Assembly: GCA_900468065.1 (NCBI GenBank)
Contig: UBTA01000052.1
Coordinates: forward strand, 1 to 46,290
Source: Hyphomicrobiales bacterium
GTDB taxonomy: Bacteria > Pseudomonadota > Alphaproteobacteria > Rhizobiales > Rhizobiaceae
Direction: 5' to 3'
Length of the DNA stretch: 46,290 nt
The notes beneath the pieces were generated by a model, which was not told where the DNA came from, made no database searches, and worked only from the letters and a program-made list of their open reading frames with translations. This document shows positions 34,791 through 42,293 of this stretch, in pieces; the stretch's first letter is position 1, and the number at the start of each line of letters is the position of its first letter. Position numbers and translations under genes: made by a program.

Positions 34791-35203
34791 TCCAATCTCC
34801 CATTCCGCATATGACCGAATCACGCAGGCGCCCGGCTGGACCTTCGCGTTGTCATCTTGATTTTTGGGAGACGAAAACGGCCAGGCCAGCTTTGAGGCTA
34901 GCGAATAATAATCCGGCAGATGATGCAGATAACCGTTTTCATGAGCTCACTTATCGCGCTTCGATCCGTCCCGGTCAAGAGGTCAGCCGCGCTCCAGCAT
35001 CCTAAGTTGAAATACTGGATTATTCGTCATTGTTTTGTCATGATTGGGCTTATCTGGAGACACCGGATGTCCGGGGAGACAGGGCTTTGAGCGCTTGCAC
35101 ATTAAAGCCTGTTTCCTGGGGCACAATAAGGAACGCCGTTCTGGTGGAGAACACAACGGACGAAGCGCTTCCGCTTAGGGAAAGCATCTGAGGAGAGTTT
35201 GAA
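34791..35203. other. 413-base intergenic region upstream of cysS
   Basis: This region separates the divergent cysS gene and the 45-codon gene at 35204. The first part is GC-rich and includes an open frame of 64 codons at 34811-35005 with no recognised product. The second half is richer in AT (TTATTCGTCATTGTTTTGTCATGATT) and may hold promoters for one or both genes. TTGCAC near 35095 and CACAAT near 35121 are a weak pair at 20-21 bases. No RNA gene was recognised. Confidence 0.4.
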
Positions 35204-35341
35204 ATGCCTGCTACAAAAAACGACAAGAACAGCCCGCGAGCGGCGGCCGATCTCGTCGAGCAATATCGCCCGCTTGGCCTGAAGGCCGTGCTTGCCGCTG
35301 CGTTGCAGATCAAGCCAAAGCCGGTCAAGAAGCCCGCTTGA
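35204..35341 (+). CDS. Small basic hypothetical protein, 45 residues
   Basis: The ATG at 35204 has AGGAG eight bases upstream and opens a frame of 45 codons: MPATKNDKNSPRAAADLVEQ, then YRPLGLKAVLAAALQIKPKP and a basic end. It is rich in Ala, Lys and Pro with one predicted helix (about 15-32). Its codon use is like that of neighbours and the ribosome binding site is good. It is short enough to be missed by common cut-offs. Function unknown. The stop lies 21 bases from the yedK stop, so the genes converge. Confidence 0.65.
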   Translation: MPATKNDKNSPRAAADLVEQYRPLGLKAVLAAALQIKPKPVKKPA

Positions 35342-35362
35342 GCGAAGATATGGCCTGATCGC

Positions 35363-36142
35363 TCAAAAGAGCGACAGCTGCGGATTTGCGGGCGGGTCTT
35401 TCGGCTTTGAGGCGGGCGGCTTTGAGGTAGGCCGTGCGGACACATGCACCGGCGTCTGAAGATCGGCTCCGGTATTGGCCACCTTGTTGACCCGGTCAGA
35501 CACGGCGATGACGTCGAAATAATCGTCATCGACCGGCGCCAGCAGATCAGCGACATCGCGCGGCTCCTGTGTGCGGCAATCAAGCCAGCGGGCAAAATCC
35601 TCCGGCTTGATCACCACCGGCATACGGTCGTGTACATCGCCAATCCGCGTATTGGCATGGGTGGTCAGGATCGCGGCCGTGTCGACCTCGGAGCCATCCA
35701 CGGATGACCAGGTTTCCATCAGCCCGGCAAAGGCAACGATGCCACCGTTTCTGGGCTTGATCCAGTAAGCCTGCGATGCCTCGCCACTTTCCTTCGACGG
35801 CCGATGCCATTCGTAGAACCCGGATGCCGGGATCAGCACGCGCCGGTGACGCATCGCCGCCTTGAACGAGGCTTTTCCCGCCGCCGTTTCAGCACGCGCA
35901 TTGATCAAAAGCGGAAAATCTCGCGGGTCCTTGACCCAGGACGGCGTCAGCCCCCAGCGGACCAGAAGCGCCCTGCGGTCCGGCAGGTTGCTGCCCGGCC
36001 GCTGGCGCTCGCCGGACATGACGATCAGGATCGGCTGAGTGGGGGCAATATTAAAACGCGCCGGAAAATCCTCCGTCTCCAGAAGACCGAATACTTCCGC
36101 CAGTTCCCTGGGTGACGCAGTCAGCGAAAATCGTCCGCACAT
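35363..36142 (-). CDS. yedK: SOS response-associated peptidase (YedK/HMCES)
   Basis: SRAP proteins crosslink to abasic sites in single-stranded DNA through an N-terminal cysteine. Here residues 1-6 are MCGRFS with Cys 2 free after Met removal. NIAPTQP (Asn about 32), NARAETAAGKASFKAAMRHRRVLIPASGFYEWHR with the catalytic Glu, and HDRMPVVI with the active-site His are all present. Length is 259 residues with a Pro-rich tail ending LSLF. A small conserved gene precedes it with one base between, on the same strand. Confidence 0.94.
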   Translation of the reverse strand: MCGRFSLTASPRELAEVFGLLETEDFPARFNIAPTQPILIVMSGERQRPGSNLPDRRALLVRWGLTPSWVKDPRDFPLLINARAETAAGKASFKAAMRHRRVLIPASGFYEWHRPSKESGEASQAYWIKPRNGGIVAFAGLMETWSSVDGSEVDTAAILTTHANTRIGDVHDRMPVVIKPEDFARWLDCRTQEPRDVADLLAPVDDDYFDVIAVSDRVNKVANTGADLQTPVHVSARPTSKPPASKPKDPPANPQLSLF

Positions 36143-36143
36143 C

Positions 36144-36473
36144 TTACGTCCCTATTCCCAGTGAAAGGCAATGTGCTGATCTCCGCGAGGGCAGCGCCGG
36201 CACCTGGTCGATCTCGGCCATGCCGAGCCGGTAATGCCAGTAGGACCAGGAACGCGGTGTAAACTGACCAATCTCTGCCTGTGTCAAAATCTGGACCAGA
36301 AATTCGTTTCCAGCCAATGCTTCGAGACGCTGAAGATCCTCGAAATCGCCGATGTTCATGACCTGCGCAATGACGCGCTCCGGCTGATCCGCCGCATCGT
36401 CCGGAGATTTCCACCAAACATATTTCCGGGCCAGGAGCATTAAACCCTCCCGATCGATCGTGCGTGCCGTCAT
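36144..36473 (-). CDS. Conserved hypothetical protein upstream of yedK
   Basis: This protein of about 109 residues begins MTARTIDREGLMLLARKYVWW and includes VIAQVMNIGDFEDLQRLEALAGNEFLVQILTQAEIGQFTPRSWSYWHYRLG. I recognise it only as a conserved rhizobial hypothetical protein; the overall layout recalls small DUF6922-like proteins, uncertainly. It is soluble and mainly helical with several Trp. ATG 36473 is chosen because AAGAG lies upstream; ATG 36479 adds two residues. It is separated from yedK by one base, so cotranscription is very likely. The last 15 residues look unlike the rest and may vary between strains. Confidence 0.75.
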   Translation of the reverse strand: MTARTIDREGLMLLARKYVWWKSPDDAADQPERVIAQVMNIGDFEDLQRLEALAGNEFLVQILTQAEIGQFTPRSWSYWHYRLGMAEIDQVPALPSRRSAHCLSLGIGT

Positions 36474-36553
36474 GTCCATGCTCTTGCTTCGCTCACGCTC
36501 ATTGTATTTCGTTGGCGAACCAGAATATAGGCCAGAATGTAGGAATGACTGTG

Positions 36554-36991
36554 ATGAAAGACGACATGCCCCCGGCCTCTCCCCAACTTGCCTCGTCCGC
36601 CATTCTCGAACGGAACGGGCGTTATCTGCTCGTGCGCCGCGCCAATCCGCCTTCGGCCGATATGTACGCGTTTCCGGGCGGCCGCGCGGAGGCCGGGGAG
36701 ACGCCGGCGGAAACGGCAGTGCGCGAGTTTCATGAGGAAACCGGCATCCTGCCGCGCAATCCGGAATTGTTCGAGACCTATGACCTGCCGCCGCACGAAT
36801 CAGACGGTCCCGGCGCCCGACATTTCTTTCTTTCGGTGTTCAAGGTGGAAGCCGATCTGGATGTTGTTGCGATCGCCGGTGACGACGCGGCCAGTATCGG
36901 CTGGTACAGCGCGTCCGAGATCTTCGATCTCCCCATCCCCGAAAGCGTTCGGGAATGCGTGGAAAAACTCGAAACGCTGCGGCCGCAATGA
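36554..36991 (+). CDS. Nudix hydrolase
   Basis: This 145-residue protein has a complete Nudix box (GRAEAGETPAETAVREFHEETGI, about 43-65) with the REFHEE acidic metal site, so it should cleave a nucleoside diphosphate linked to another group. The substrate cannot be deduced; ADP-ribose or an oxidised nucleotide are possibilities. ATG 36554 with AGGA about nine bases upstream is favoured; ATG 36545 and a GTG at 36551 are in frame. It is divergent from the small gene at 36.1-36.5 kb. Confidence 0.9.
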   Translation: MKDDMPPASPQLASSAILERNGRYLLVRRANPPSADMYAFPGGRAEAGETPAETAVREFHEETGILPRNPELFETYDLPPHESDGPGARHFFLSVFKVEADLDVVAIAGDDAASIGWYSASEIFDLPIPESVRECVEKLETLRPQ

Positions 36992-37046
36992 CGGCATCCG
37001 CCAAAATCCCCTTGCCCCCAGGCATGATTCGGGGCTTGAAAGGGCG

Positions 37047-37469
37047 ATGATCCGTTTTCTGGCCACACGATCGTATCTTCTCTTGGCTCTTGCCTGCCTG
37101 CCGCCCGGTGCGCAGGCGCAGGACATGCCACCGTCAGGCACGCCGACTGTCGCCACTGAGAAGCCAGCACCTTATGATGCGCGCCTGTTACGATTGTCGG
37201 AAATCCTTGGTTCCGTTCACTATTTGCGCACGCTCTGCAAGGATCCGGCGGCCGATACCTGGCGCCGATCGATGCAGGATCTGCTCGACAAAGAAGCCAA
37301 AGGCGAAGCCCAGCGGCGGGCGCGCATGACGGCTGCCTTCAATCGCGGATACCGTACGTTTGCGTCCGTTTATACAGCCTGTACCCCACCTGCCGTGGTC
37401 GCCGACGAGCGATACCGTGCCGAAGGAGCAACACTTGCTTCAGAAATAACCGCCCGTTTTGGAAATTAA
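37047..37469 (+). CDS. TIGR02301 family exported protein
   Basis: This 140-residue protein has a signal peptide (residues 1-24, MIRFLATRSYLLLALACLPPGAQAQ) and a mature part with DARLLRLSEILGSVHYLRTLCKDPAADTWRRSM and FNRGYRTFASVYTACTPPAV. The two cysteines and the EILGSVHYLR segment are the family hallmarks. It is a periplasmic family of unknown function found mainly in rhizobia. It follows the Nudix gene by 55 bases. Its stop codon overlaps a CtrA-type box serving the next gene. Confidence 0.88.
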   Translation: MIRFLATRSYLLLALACLPPGAQAQDMPPSGTPTVATEKPAPYDARLLRLSEILGSVHYLRTLCKDPAADTWRRSMQDLLDKEAKGEAQRRARMTAAFNRGYRTFASVYTACTPPAVVADERYRAEGATLASEITARFGN

Positions 37470-37481
37470 CGATAAATTAAC
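37466..37481 (+). promoter_or_regulatory. Full CtrA-type box upstream of the 89-residue gene
   Basis: TTAACGATAAATTAAC (37466-37481) matches TTAA-N7-TTAAC exactly. CtrA, the cell-cycle master regulator of alphaproteobacteria, recognises this pattern. The box begins within the stop codon of the TIGR02301 gene and lies 114 bases upstream of the next start, so it is placed as a promoter-proximal site for that gene. Binding is inferred from the match. Confidence 0.6.
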
Positions 37482-37594
37482 CTCTTTCTTCAGGAGCCCG
37501 TGTCGTTTTGGGAAAAGGCTGCTAAGGTTGTTAAGAGAGTGGTAAGAAGTGGCATCGCCCCGAGTCTGGTGCCAAGTAAAGAGCGTGAAACGGC

Positions 37595-37864
37595 ATGGAA
37601 CGAATGATGGAACCAAGTCTGAATGACATCGACGACATGATTGTTCATGAGAAGATGCAGGCAGCCCTGGAACACCAGAATGAAGCCTGGGCGGATGGAA
37701 TGGCCGATGGTATCGAGCCTGAAATCATTGCTGATGCTGCCGTTGCGCTTGCCATTCGCGAAACCATCCGCCTTCATGGCGAAGACGGTGCCGAGGCCAT
37801 GCTGAACTCGCTTCGCGAGCGTATGCTGGCCGGTGAATTCTCGCCGGAACGCACCCTGCAGTAG
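37595..37864 (+). CDS. Conserved hypothetical protein, 89 residues
   Basis: The protein (MERMMEPSLNDIDDMIVHEKMQ...) is acidic, helical and without a signal or membrane segment. It has IEPEIIADAAVALAIRETIRLHGEDGAEAMLNSLRERMLAGEFS, which looks like a small helical bundle. I do not recognise a characterised family. The first ATG gives a Met-rich start; ATG 37604 or 37607 are possible. It is preceded by a CtrA-type box, so cell-cycle-controlled expression is an inference. The next gene starts 13 bases later. Confidence 0.72.
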   Translation: MERMMEPSLNDIDDMIVHEKMQAALEHQNEAWADGMADGIEPEIIADAAVALAIRETIRLHGEDGAEAMLNSLRERMLAGEFSPERTLQ

Positions 37865-37877
37865 TTTCGAGGCCATC

Positions 37878-38627
37878 ATGGAACGTCAGACATCAGCATG
37901 CCGGACGCGTGCGGTTCGCCTTTCCGCATTGCTTTTCGCTGGTCTGCTTGCCTCATCCCTGCTCACGCCCCATGCCGCGCTGGCGCTCAGCGAGTTGAAG
38001 CAGATTCCCGGTGAAGTAAGCCAGGACAAGAAGACCAAGGACGTTCCGCCAGAAGAAAAGCCGCGCGACAAAGCGCCGATGCAGATTCCGATGCCGGATC
38101 CGCTGGTCAACAAGGCGACACCGCATGCCAAGGACGACACGGTCGAAGACACAGGCCCCGCTGCCCCGGTCGAGGTACTGTCGGACGTTTCGAAAATTCC
38201 CGAACCCGTCGCCCGGATGCGCGAACTGATCGTCGAGGCAGCCGCCTCCGGCGATATCGAGCGCTTACGCCCGCTGCTCGGCAAGGGCCCGACCCAGACG
38301 CAGGTTGGCGAGACCGACGCCGATCCGATCGAGACGCTGAAGGGCCTCTCCGGCGATCCGCAGGGCATCGAGATCCTGGCGATCCTGCTTGATGTGCTCT
38401 CGACCGGTTTCGTGCTGACGGAAAAGGGCACGCCCGACGAAGCCTATGTCTGGCCGTATTTTACCGAAAAGCCGCTGGCTTCGCTCACCCCACCGGAAAA
38501 GGTCGATCTGTTCCGCTTGGTAACTGCCGGCGATTTCGCCGAAATGGAAGAAGGCGGCAATTACAATTTCTACCGCGTCGGCATCACGCCCGATGGTCAG
38601 TGGAAATTTTTCGTCGCTGGCGACTGA
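37878..38627 (+). CDS. Exported hypothetical protein with Pro/Lys-rich N-terminus
   Basis: This 249-residue protein has a signal peptide (about 1-35, with LSALLFAGLLASSLLTPHAALA). A low-complexity linker of Lys, Pro and Asp follows (residues about 40-95), then a globular domain with PVARMRELIVEAAASGDIERLRPLLGKGPTQTQV and FTEKPLASLTPPEKVDLFRLVTAGDFAEM. The DIERLRPLL segment looks like an ankyrin-like or helical hairpin, without full repeats. Function unknown; probably periplasmic. It is 13 bases downstream of the 89-residue gene and likely in its operon. Confidence 0.78.
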   Translation: MERQTSACRTRAVRLSALLFAGLLASSLLTPHAALALSELKQIPGEVSQDKKTKDVPPEEKPRDKAPMQIPMPDPLVNKATPHAKDDTVEDTGPAAPVEVLSDVSKIPEPVARMRELIVEAAASGDIERLRPLLGKGPTQTQVGETDADPIETLKGLSGDPQGIEILAILLDVLSTGFVLTEKGTPDEAYVWPYFTEKPLASLTPPEKVDLFRLVTAGDFAEMEEGGNYNFYRVGITPDGQWKFFVAGD

Positions 38628-38700
38628 GGACACACGCAAAGCGCTTGCCGCGACGCCTGCGAAATCCTACCTGTTTGACTTGATGAACAGGACAAACGCC

Positions 38701-39540
38701 ATGCAGCCCGTCACCCTTCAAGATCGTGCCGTGATTACCGTGTCGGGACAGGACGCGCAGGAATTCCTGCAGGCGCTGATCACCACCGATCTCGATCTGA
38801 TCGAGGACGGCGAAGCCAAGCCCGGCGCGCTTTTGACGCCGCAGGGCAAGATTCTCTTCGATTTCATGGTCACCCGCGACGGCACTACAATTCGCCTCGA
38901 AACGGGCGCTGACCAGGCCGAATCACTGTTGAAGCGGCTGACCATGTACAAGCTGCGCGCACCGGTTTCGCTGTTGCTGACCAATCCGGCCACAGTCTGC
39001 ATCCGCATCGACGAGACGCCCGGCGCCTATCGCGATGCGCGTTTTGCCAAGGCCGGACAGGCGGTTTACCGCACCTATGGCGTTGAGGGCGAAACGGCAG
39101 GAACTGATGACTATGATCGTCTGCGCATCCAGAACGGCATCGCCGTTTCAGGCTCGGATTATGCGCTGCAGGATGCCTTCCCGCATGATGTGCTGATGGA
39201 CAAGAACGGCGCGCTGTCCTTCAAGAAAGGCTGCTATGTCGGCCAGGAGGTCGTCTCGCGCATGCAGCACCGCGGCACCGCGCGCCGGCGTGTCGTCATC
39301 GTCGCGGCCGAGACCGCTTTGCCCGAAACCGGAACCCCGCTGACCGCCAAGGGACGCTCTATCGGCGTGCTCGGCAGCGTCATCGGATCGTCGGGCCTGG
39401 CGATCGTGCGCATCGACAAGGCCGGTGACGCCATCGCCTCGGGCGAGCCGATCCTTGCCGGAGAGGTTACAGTAACGCTCACCCTGCCCGCCTGGACTGG
39501 CCTGGATTTCCCGGCTGAAGCCGGTGAGGAAAGCGCCTGA
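38701..39540 (+). CDS. ygfZ: YgfZ/GcvT-domain folate-binding protein
   Basis: YgfZ is a tetrahydrofolate-binding protein that supports iron-sulfur cluster assembly. The family motif KGCYVGQE (about 176-183) is intact, and residues 1-90 carry the GcvT-like barrel (VTLQDRAVITVSGQDAQEFLQALITTDL). Length is 279 residues. ATG 38701 has AGGA eight bases upstream; ATG 38683 in frame would add six residues. The stop overlaps the start of the HD gene (TGATG), marking the first of four tightly packed genes. Confidence 0.9.
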   Translation: MQPVTLQDRAVITVSGQDAQEFLQALITTDLDLIEDGEAKPGALLTPQGKILFDFMVTRDGTTIRLETGADQAESLLKRLTMYKLRAPVSLLLTNPATVCIRIDETPGAYRDARFAKAGQAVYRTYGVEGETAGTDDYDRLRIQNGIAVSGSDYALQDAFPHDVLMDKNGALSFKKGCYVGQEVVSRMQHRGTARRRVVIVAAETALPETGTPLTAKGRSIGVLGSVIGSSGLAIVRIDKAGDAIASGEPILAGEVTVTLTLPAWTGLDFPAEAGEESA

Positions 39541-40145
39541 TGTCTGCCCGTGCCTGGCAGCGCATGCTTTCGGGACGGCGGCTCGACCTGCTCGATCCGT
39601 CGCCGCTCGATGTTGAACTGTCCGATATTGCCCACGGGCTTGCCCGTGTCGCCCGGTGGAACGGTCAAACGGACGGCGACCATGCTTTTTCCGTTGCCCA
39701 GCACAGTCTGGTGGTCGAGGAGATCTTTCGGCGCCAGTTCAACTGCACGGCTGAAGAATGCCAGATGGCGCTGCTGCATGACGCGCCTGAATATGTGATC
39801 GGCGATATGATCTCACCGTTCAAGGCGGTGGTCGGCGGCGGCTACAAGGTGGTCGAGAAGCGACTGGAAGGCGCCATCCATCTGCGCTTCGGGCTTCCAT
39901 CCACCGCACCTGCCGAATTGAAGACGCGGATCAAGAAAGCCGACCAGATCGCCGCCTATTTCGAGGCGACCGTTCTAGCCGGGTTTTCACTGGCGGAGGC
40001 CCGCAAATTCTTCGGACAGCCGCGCGGCATTACCCGGGACATGATCCTGATCGATCCCTTGCCTGCGATCGAGGCGCAAAAATTGTTTGCCGAACGGTTT
40101 GAAGCCATTGAGGCGGAACGTTCGGCTGTGCGGGCGGTGTCCTGA
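39540..40145 (+). CDS. HD-domain hydrolase (YfbR-like)
   Basis: This 201-residue protein has an HD phosphohydrolase core: WNGQTDGDHAFSVAQHSLVVEEI and MALLHDAPEYVIGDMISPFK (the His-Asp pair) followed by later acidic metal ligands. YfbR-like proteins act as 5'-deoxynucleotidases; activity is inferred. The ATG overlaps the ygfZ stop. Just one base separates its stop from the next gene, so cotranscription with ygfZ, the phosphatase and the NadQ-like gene is expected. Confidence 0.88.
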   Translation: MSARAWQRMLSGRRLDLLDPSPLDVELSDIAHGLARVARWNGQTDGDHAFSVAQHSLVVEEIFRRQFNCTAEECQMALLHDAPEYVIGDMISPFKAVVGGGYKVVEKRLEGAIHLRFGLPSTAPAELKTRIKKADQIAAYFEATVLAGFSLAEARKFFGQPRGITRDMILIDPLPAIEAQKLFAERFEAIEAERSAVRAVS

Positions 40146-40146
40146 G

Positions 40147-40686
40147 ATGCCGGTGATCGTCATCTCGCCTTTGTCGCGCATCGCCGAGATGGCCGTGCGC
40201 CACCGCGCCTGCGAAATGATCAGCCTGATGGCGAAGGAGCAGGCCTTCCATCGTCCGGCTGTGATCGCGGCCGACCGGCATCTGCTGCTCGGGATGAACG
40301 ATATCACCTTTGCCGGAAATGCCGGTCTGGTGGCGCCGGGCGAAGAGCACGTGATGCAAATCATCGAATTTTCCAGGCAATGGGACCGGTCGGCACCGCT
40401 GCTTATCCATTGCTGGATGGGTATTTCGCGCTCGCCAGCCGCTGCCGTCATCGCCGCGCTGGCGGTAGAGCCGGATCAGGACGAGACAGCGCTTGCGCTG
40501 CGGCTGCGCGCCGCCTCCGCCTATGTCACCCCCAATTCCCGGCTGATCGAGATCGGCGACCGGCTTTTGTTGCGCAATGGCCGGCTGGTGGCGGCGATCA
40601 AGGCGATCGGCCGTGGCGCCGATACGGATGGCAATGTGCCTTTCGTCTTCTCCCCCTTGCCGGAGCCTGCCGTCCATGCCGGCTGA
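40147..40686 (+). CDS. Cysteine-based protein tyrosine phosphatase-like protein
   Basis: This 179-residue protein has the CX5R active-site loop in LLIHCWMGISRSPAAA (Cys about 89, Arg about 95), placing it in the cysteine tyrosine phosphatase superfamily. An acidic loop before it would supply the general acid. Whether it acts on protein, inositol or nucleotide phosphate is unknown. The start is at ATG 40147, one base after the HD gene. Its end overlaps the next gene start by 11 bases. Confidence 0.85.
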   Translation: MPVIVISPLSRIAEMAVRHRACEMISLMAKEQAFHRPAVIAADRHLLLGMNDITFAGNAGLVAPGEEHVMQIIEFSRQWDRSAPLLIHCWMGISRSPAAAVIAALAVEPDQDETALALRLRAASAYVTPNSRLIEIGDRLLLRNGRLVAAIKAIGRGADTDGNVPFVFSPLPEPAVHAG

Positions 40687-41650
40687 CAGGATCGTTACCG
40701 TCGAAATCGGCCTCAACGCGGCGATCGTTGCGGTGACCAACCGTTCGCCGCGCATCCTTGCGGTCAGCGACGAGCAGGGTGACAGCCGTGACGGCCTGCC
40801 CTTCGGCCCTTTCGATCCCGCCCGTCACCGGACGTTCGAAACCAGCCTCAGAGCCAGCGTCGAACAGCAGACGGCGCTCGACCTCGGCTATATCGAACAG
40901 CTCTACACCTTCGGCGACCAGGGCCGCCACCGTTCGACGGGGGAAAGCAGCACCCATATGGTGTCGGTCGGCTATCTGGCTCTGACCCGCACCGATGCCG
41001 AAAACAATGCGCGGCTGGCCGAGGCTGGCGCCCACTGGCGCGACTGGTACAGCTACCTGCCCTGGGAAGACTGGCGGCAAGGACGGCCGGTGCTGATCGA
41101 CCAGCTTATCCTTCCGGCCCTGCGCCAATGGGAAAAGGGCGGACACCAGGACGAGCGCATGGGGCTGCCGCAGCGGCGCACCCGCACGCGCCTTGCCTTC
41201 GGTCTCGACGATTTCCCCTGGGACGAGGAGCGCGTTCTAGAGCGCTACGAACTGCTTTATGAAGCTGGCCTTGTCGGCGAAGCGGTGATCGACGGCCGCG
41301 CTGCTACGACCGGCACCCCGCCGGTGGGCCTTGCCATGCGCCACGATCATCGCCGGATCGTTGCGACCGCCGTTGCGCGTCTGCGCGGCAAGATCAAATA
41401 CCGGCCGGTGATCTTCGAACTGATGCCGCCGGAATTCACCCTGACGGACCTGCAGGCGACGGTCGAGGCGATTTCCGGGCGGCATCTGCACAAGCAGAAT
41501 TTCCGCCGCCTCGTCGAAGGGGCCGAGTTGGTCGAGCCGACCGGGATGCTGACGGCTGCGACCGGCGGGCGGCCCGCCGCCCTCTTCCGCTTCCGCCGCC
41601 AGATCCTCGACGAGCGGCCGGCACCCGGCCTGAAGGTCGGCGGGCGATAG
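40676..41650 (+). CDS. nadQ: NadQ/NrtR-like Nudix-related transcriptional regulator
   Basis: This 324-residue protein has an N-terminal Nudix-like fold (EIGLNAAIVAVTNRSPRILAV, HMVSVGYLAL) that lacks the REUXEEXGU catalytic box, and a C-terminal winged-helix domain: FELMPPEFTLTDLQATVEAISGRHLHKQNFRRLV. This layout is that of NrtR/NadQ regulators, which sense NAD-related metabolites and repress NAD genes in proteobacteria. The nadB and nadC genes lie 2 kb away on the opposite strand. The start overlaps the phosphatase gene by 11 bases. The family assignment is strong; the symbol is by analogy. Confidence 0.85.
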   Translation: MPADRIVTVEIGLNAAIVAVTNRSPRILAVSDEQGDSRDGLPFGPFDPARHRTFETSLRASVEQQTALDLGYIEQLYTFGDQGRHRSTGESSTHMVSVGYLALTRTDAENNARLAEAGAHWRDWYSYLPWEDWRQGRPVLIDQLILPALRQWEKGGHQDERMGLPQRRTRTRLAFGLDDFPWDEERVLERYELLYEAGLVGEAVIDGRAATTGTPPVGLAMRHDHRRIVATAVARLRGKIKYRPVIFELMPPEFTLTDLQATVEAISGRHLHKQNFRRLVEGAELVEPTGMLTAATGGRPAALFRFRRQILDERPAPGLKVGGR

Positions 41651-41673
41651 GCGTGCCGAACCACTTGGTTGCG

Positions 41674-42186
41674 CTACTCGATGACGGCGCAGGCAAGTCT
41701 ATCGCCGGCATCGCCGGAGGGCTGGCTGCGGTTGTCATCGGATTTTGCATGCACCATCAGCGCCCGGCCACGAATGCCGTTTTCGGCATTGTCGAGAGCC
41801 ACCATGCTGTCGAAGACCTGGGCGCGCATGACACCATCGGCACCGACATACTGATTGGGCATATCGCCGGCATGTGGGCCGTTCACGGCAAGGAAACCAT
41901 GCTCGGTGTCACCGGGATTGAAATGTTTACCGGCGGACTCGTGGTTGTGGGCGGCATCACATTTGCCGGTTTCATGCACATGAAAGGCCACCCACTTGCC
42001 GGGCGGCAGGTTGGTCACCTCGACTTCGATCAGCACACCGTTCTTGCCCTGCGTCAGCGATGCCCGGCCGGTTTCCTTGCCATCCTTGCCGATGAAGTTA
42101 GCGATGGCGGTCTGGGATGTTGATTGCGCGAAGGCGGCCGTTGCGGTGACGAGAACCATGGCGAGCGTGGTGATCAGGCGTTTCAT
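41674..42186 (-). CDS. sodC: Cu-Zn superoxide dismutase
   Basis: This periplasmic enzyme disproportionates superoxide. A signal peptide covers about residues 1-20 (MKRLITTLAMVLVTATAAFA). The metal ligands lie in WVAFHVHETGKC, GKHFNPGDTEHGF and the later HAKSDDN region, with the disulfide cysteines in KCD and LACAV. Length is 170 residues. It is convergent with nadQ (23-base gap) and follows the TauE/SafE gene on the same strand by 107 bases. Confidence 0.94.
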   Translation of the reverse strand: MKRLITTLAMVLVTATAAFAQSTSQTAIANFIGKDGKETGRASLTQGKNGVLIEVEVTNLPPGKWVAFHVHETGKCDAAHNHESAGKHFNPGDTEHGFLAVNGPHAGDMPNQYVGADGVMRAQVFDSMVALDNAENGIRGRALMVHAKSDDNRSQPSGDAGDRLACAVIE

Positions 42187-42293
42187 GAGACATTCCTCCG
42201 GTGGGGGTGATTTCCTCAACATGCAACGCCTGATGAGACCAGCGGTTCCACAATCAACCGGCGCGATCGGTGAAACCGGCTCTGATGCAAGAA

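Noticed and set aside
34811-35005. 64-codon frame in the cysS leader region
   Set aside because: It has no ribosome binding site, overlaps the likely cysS promoter region and shows no protein-like composition.
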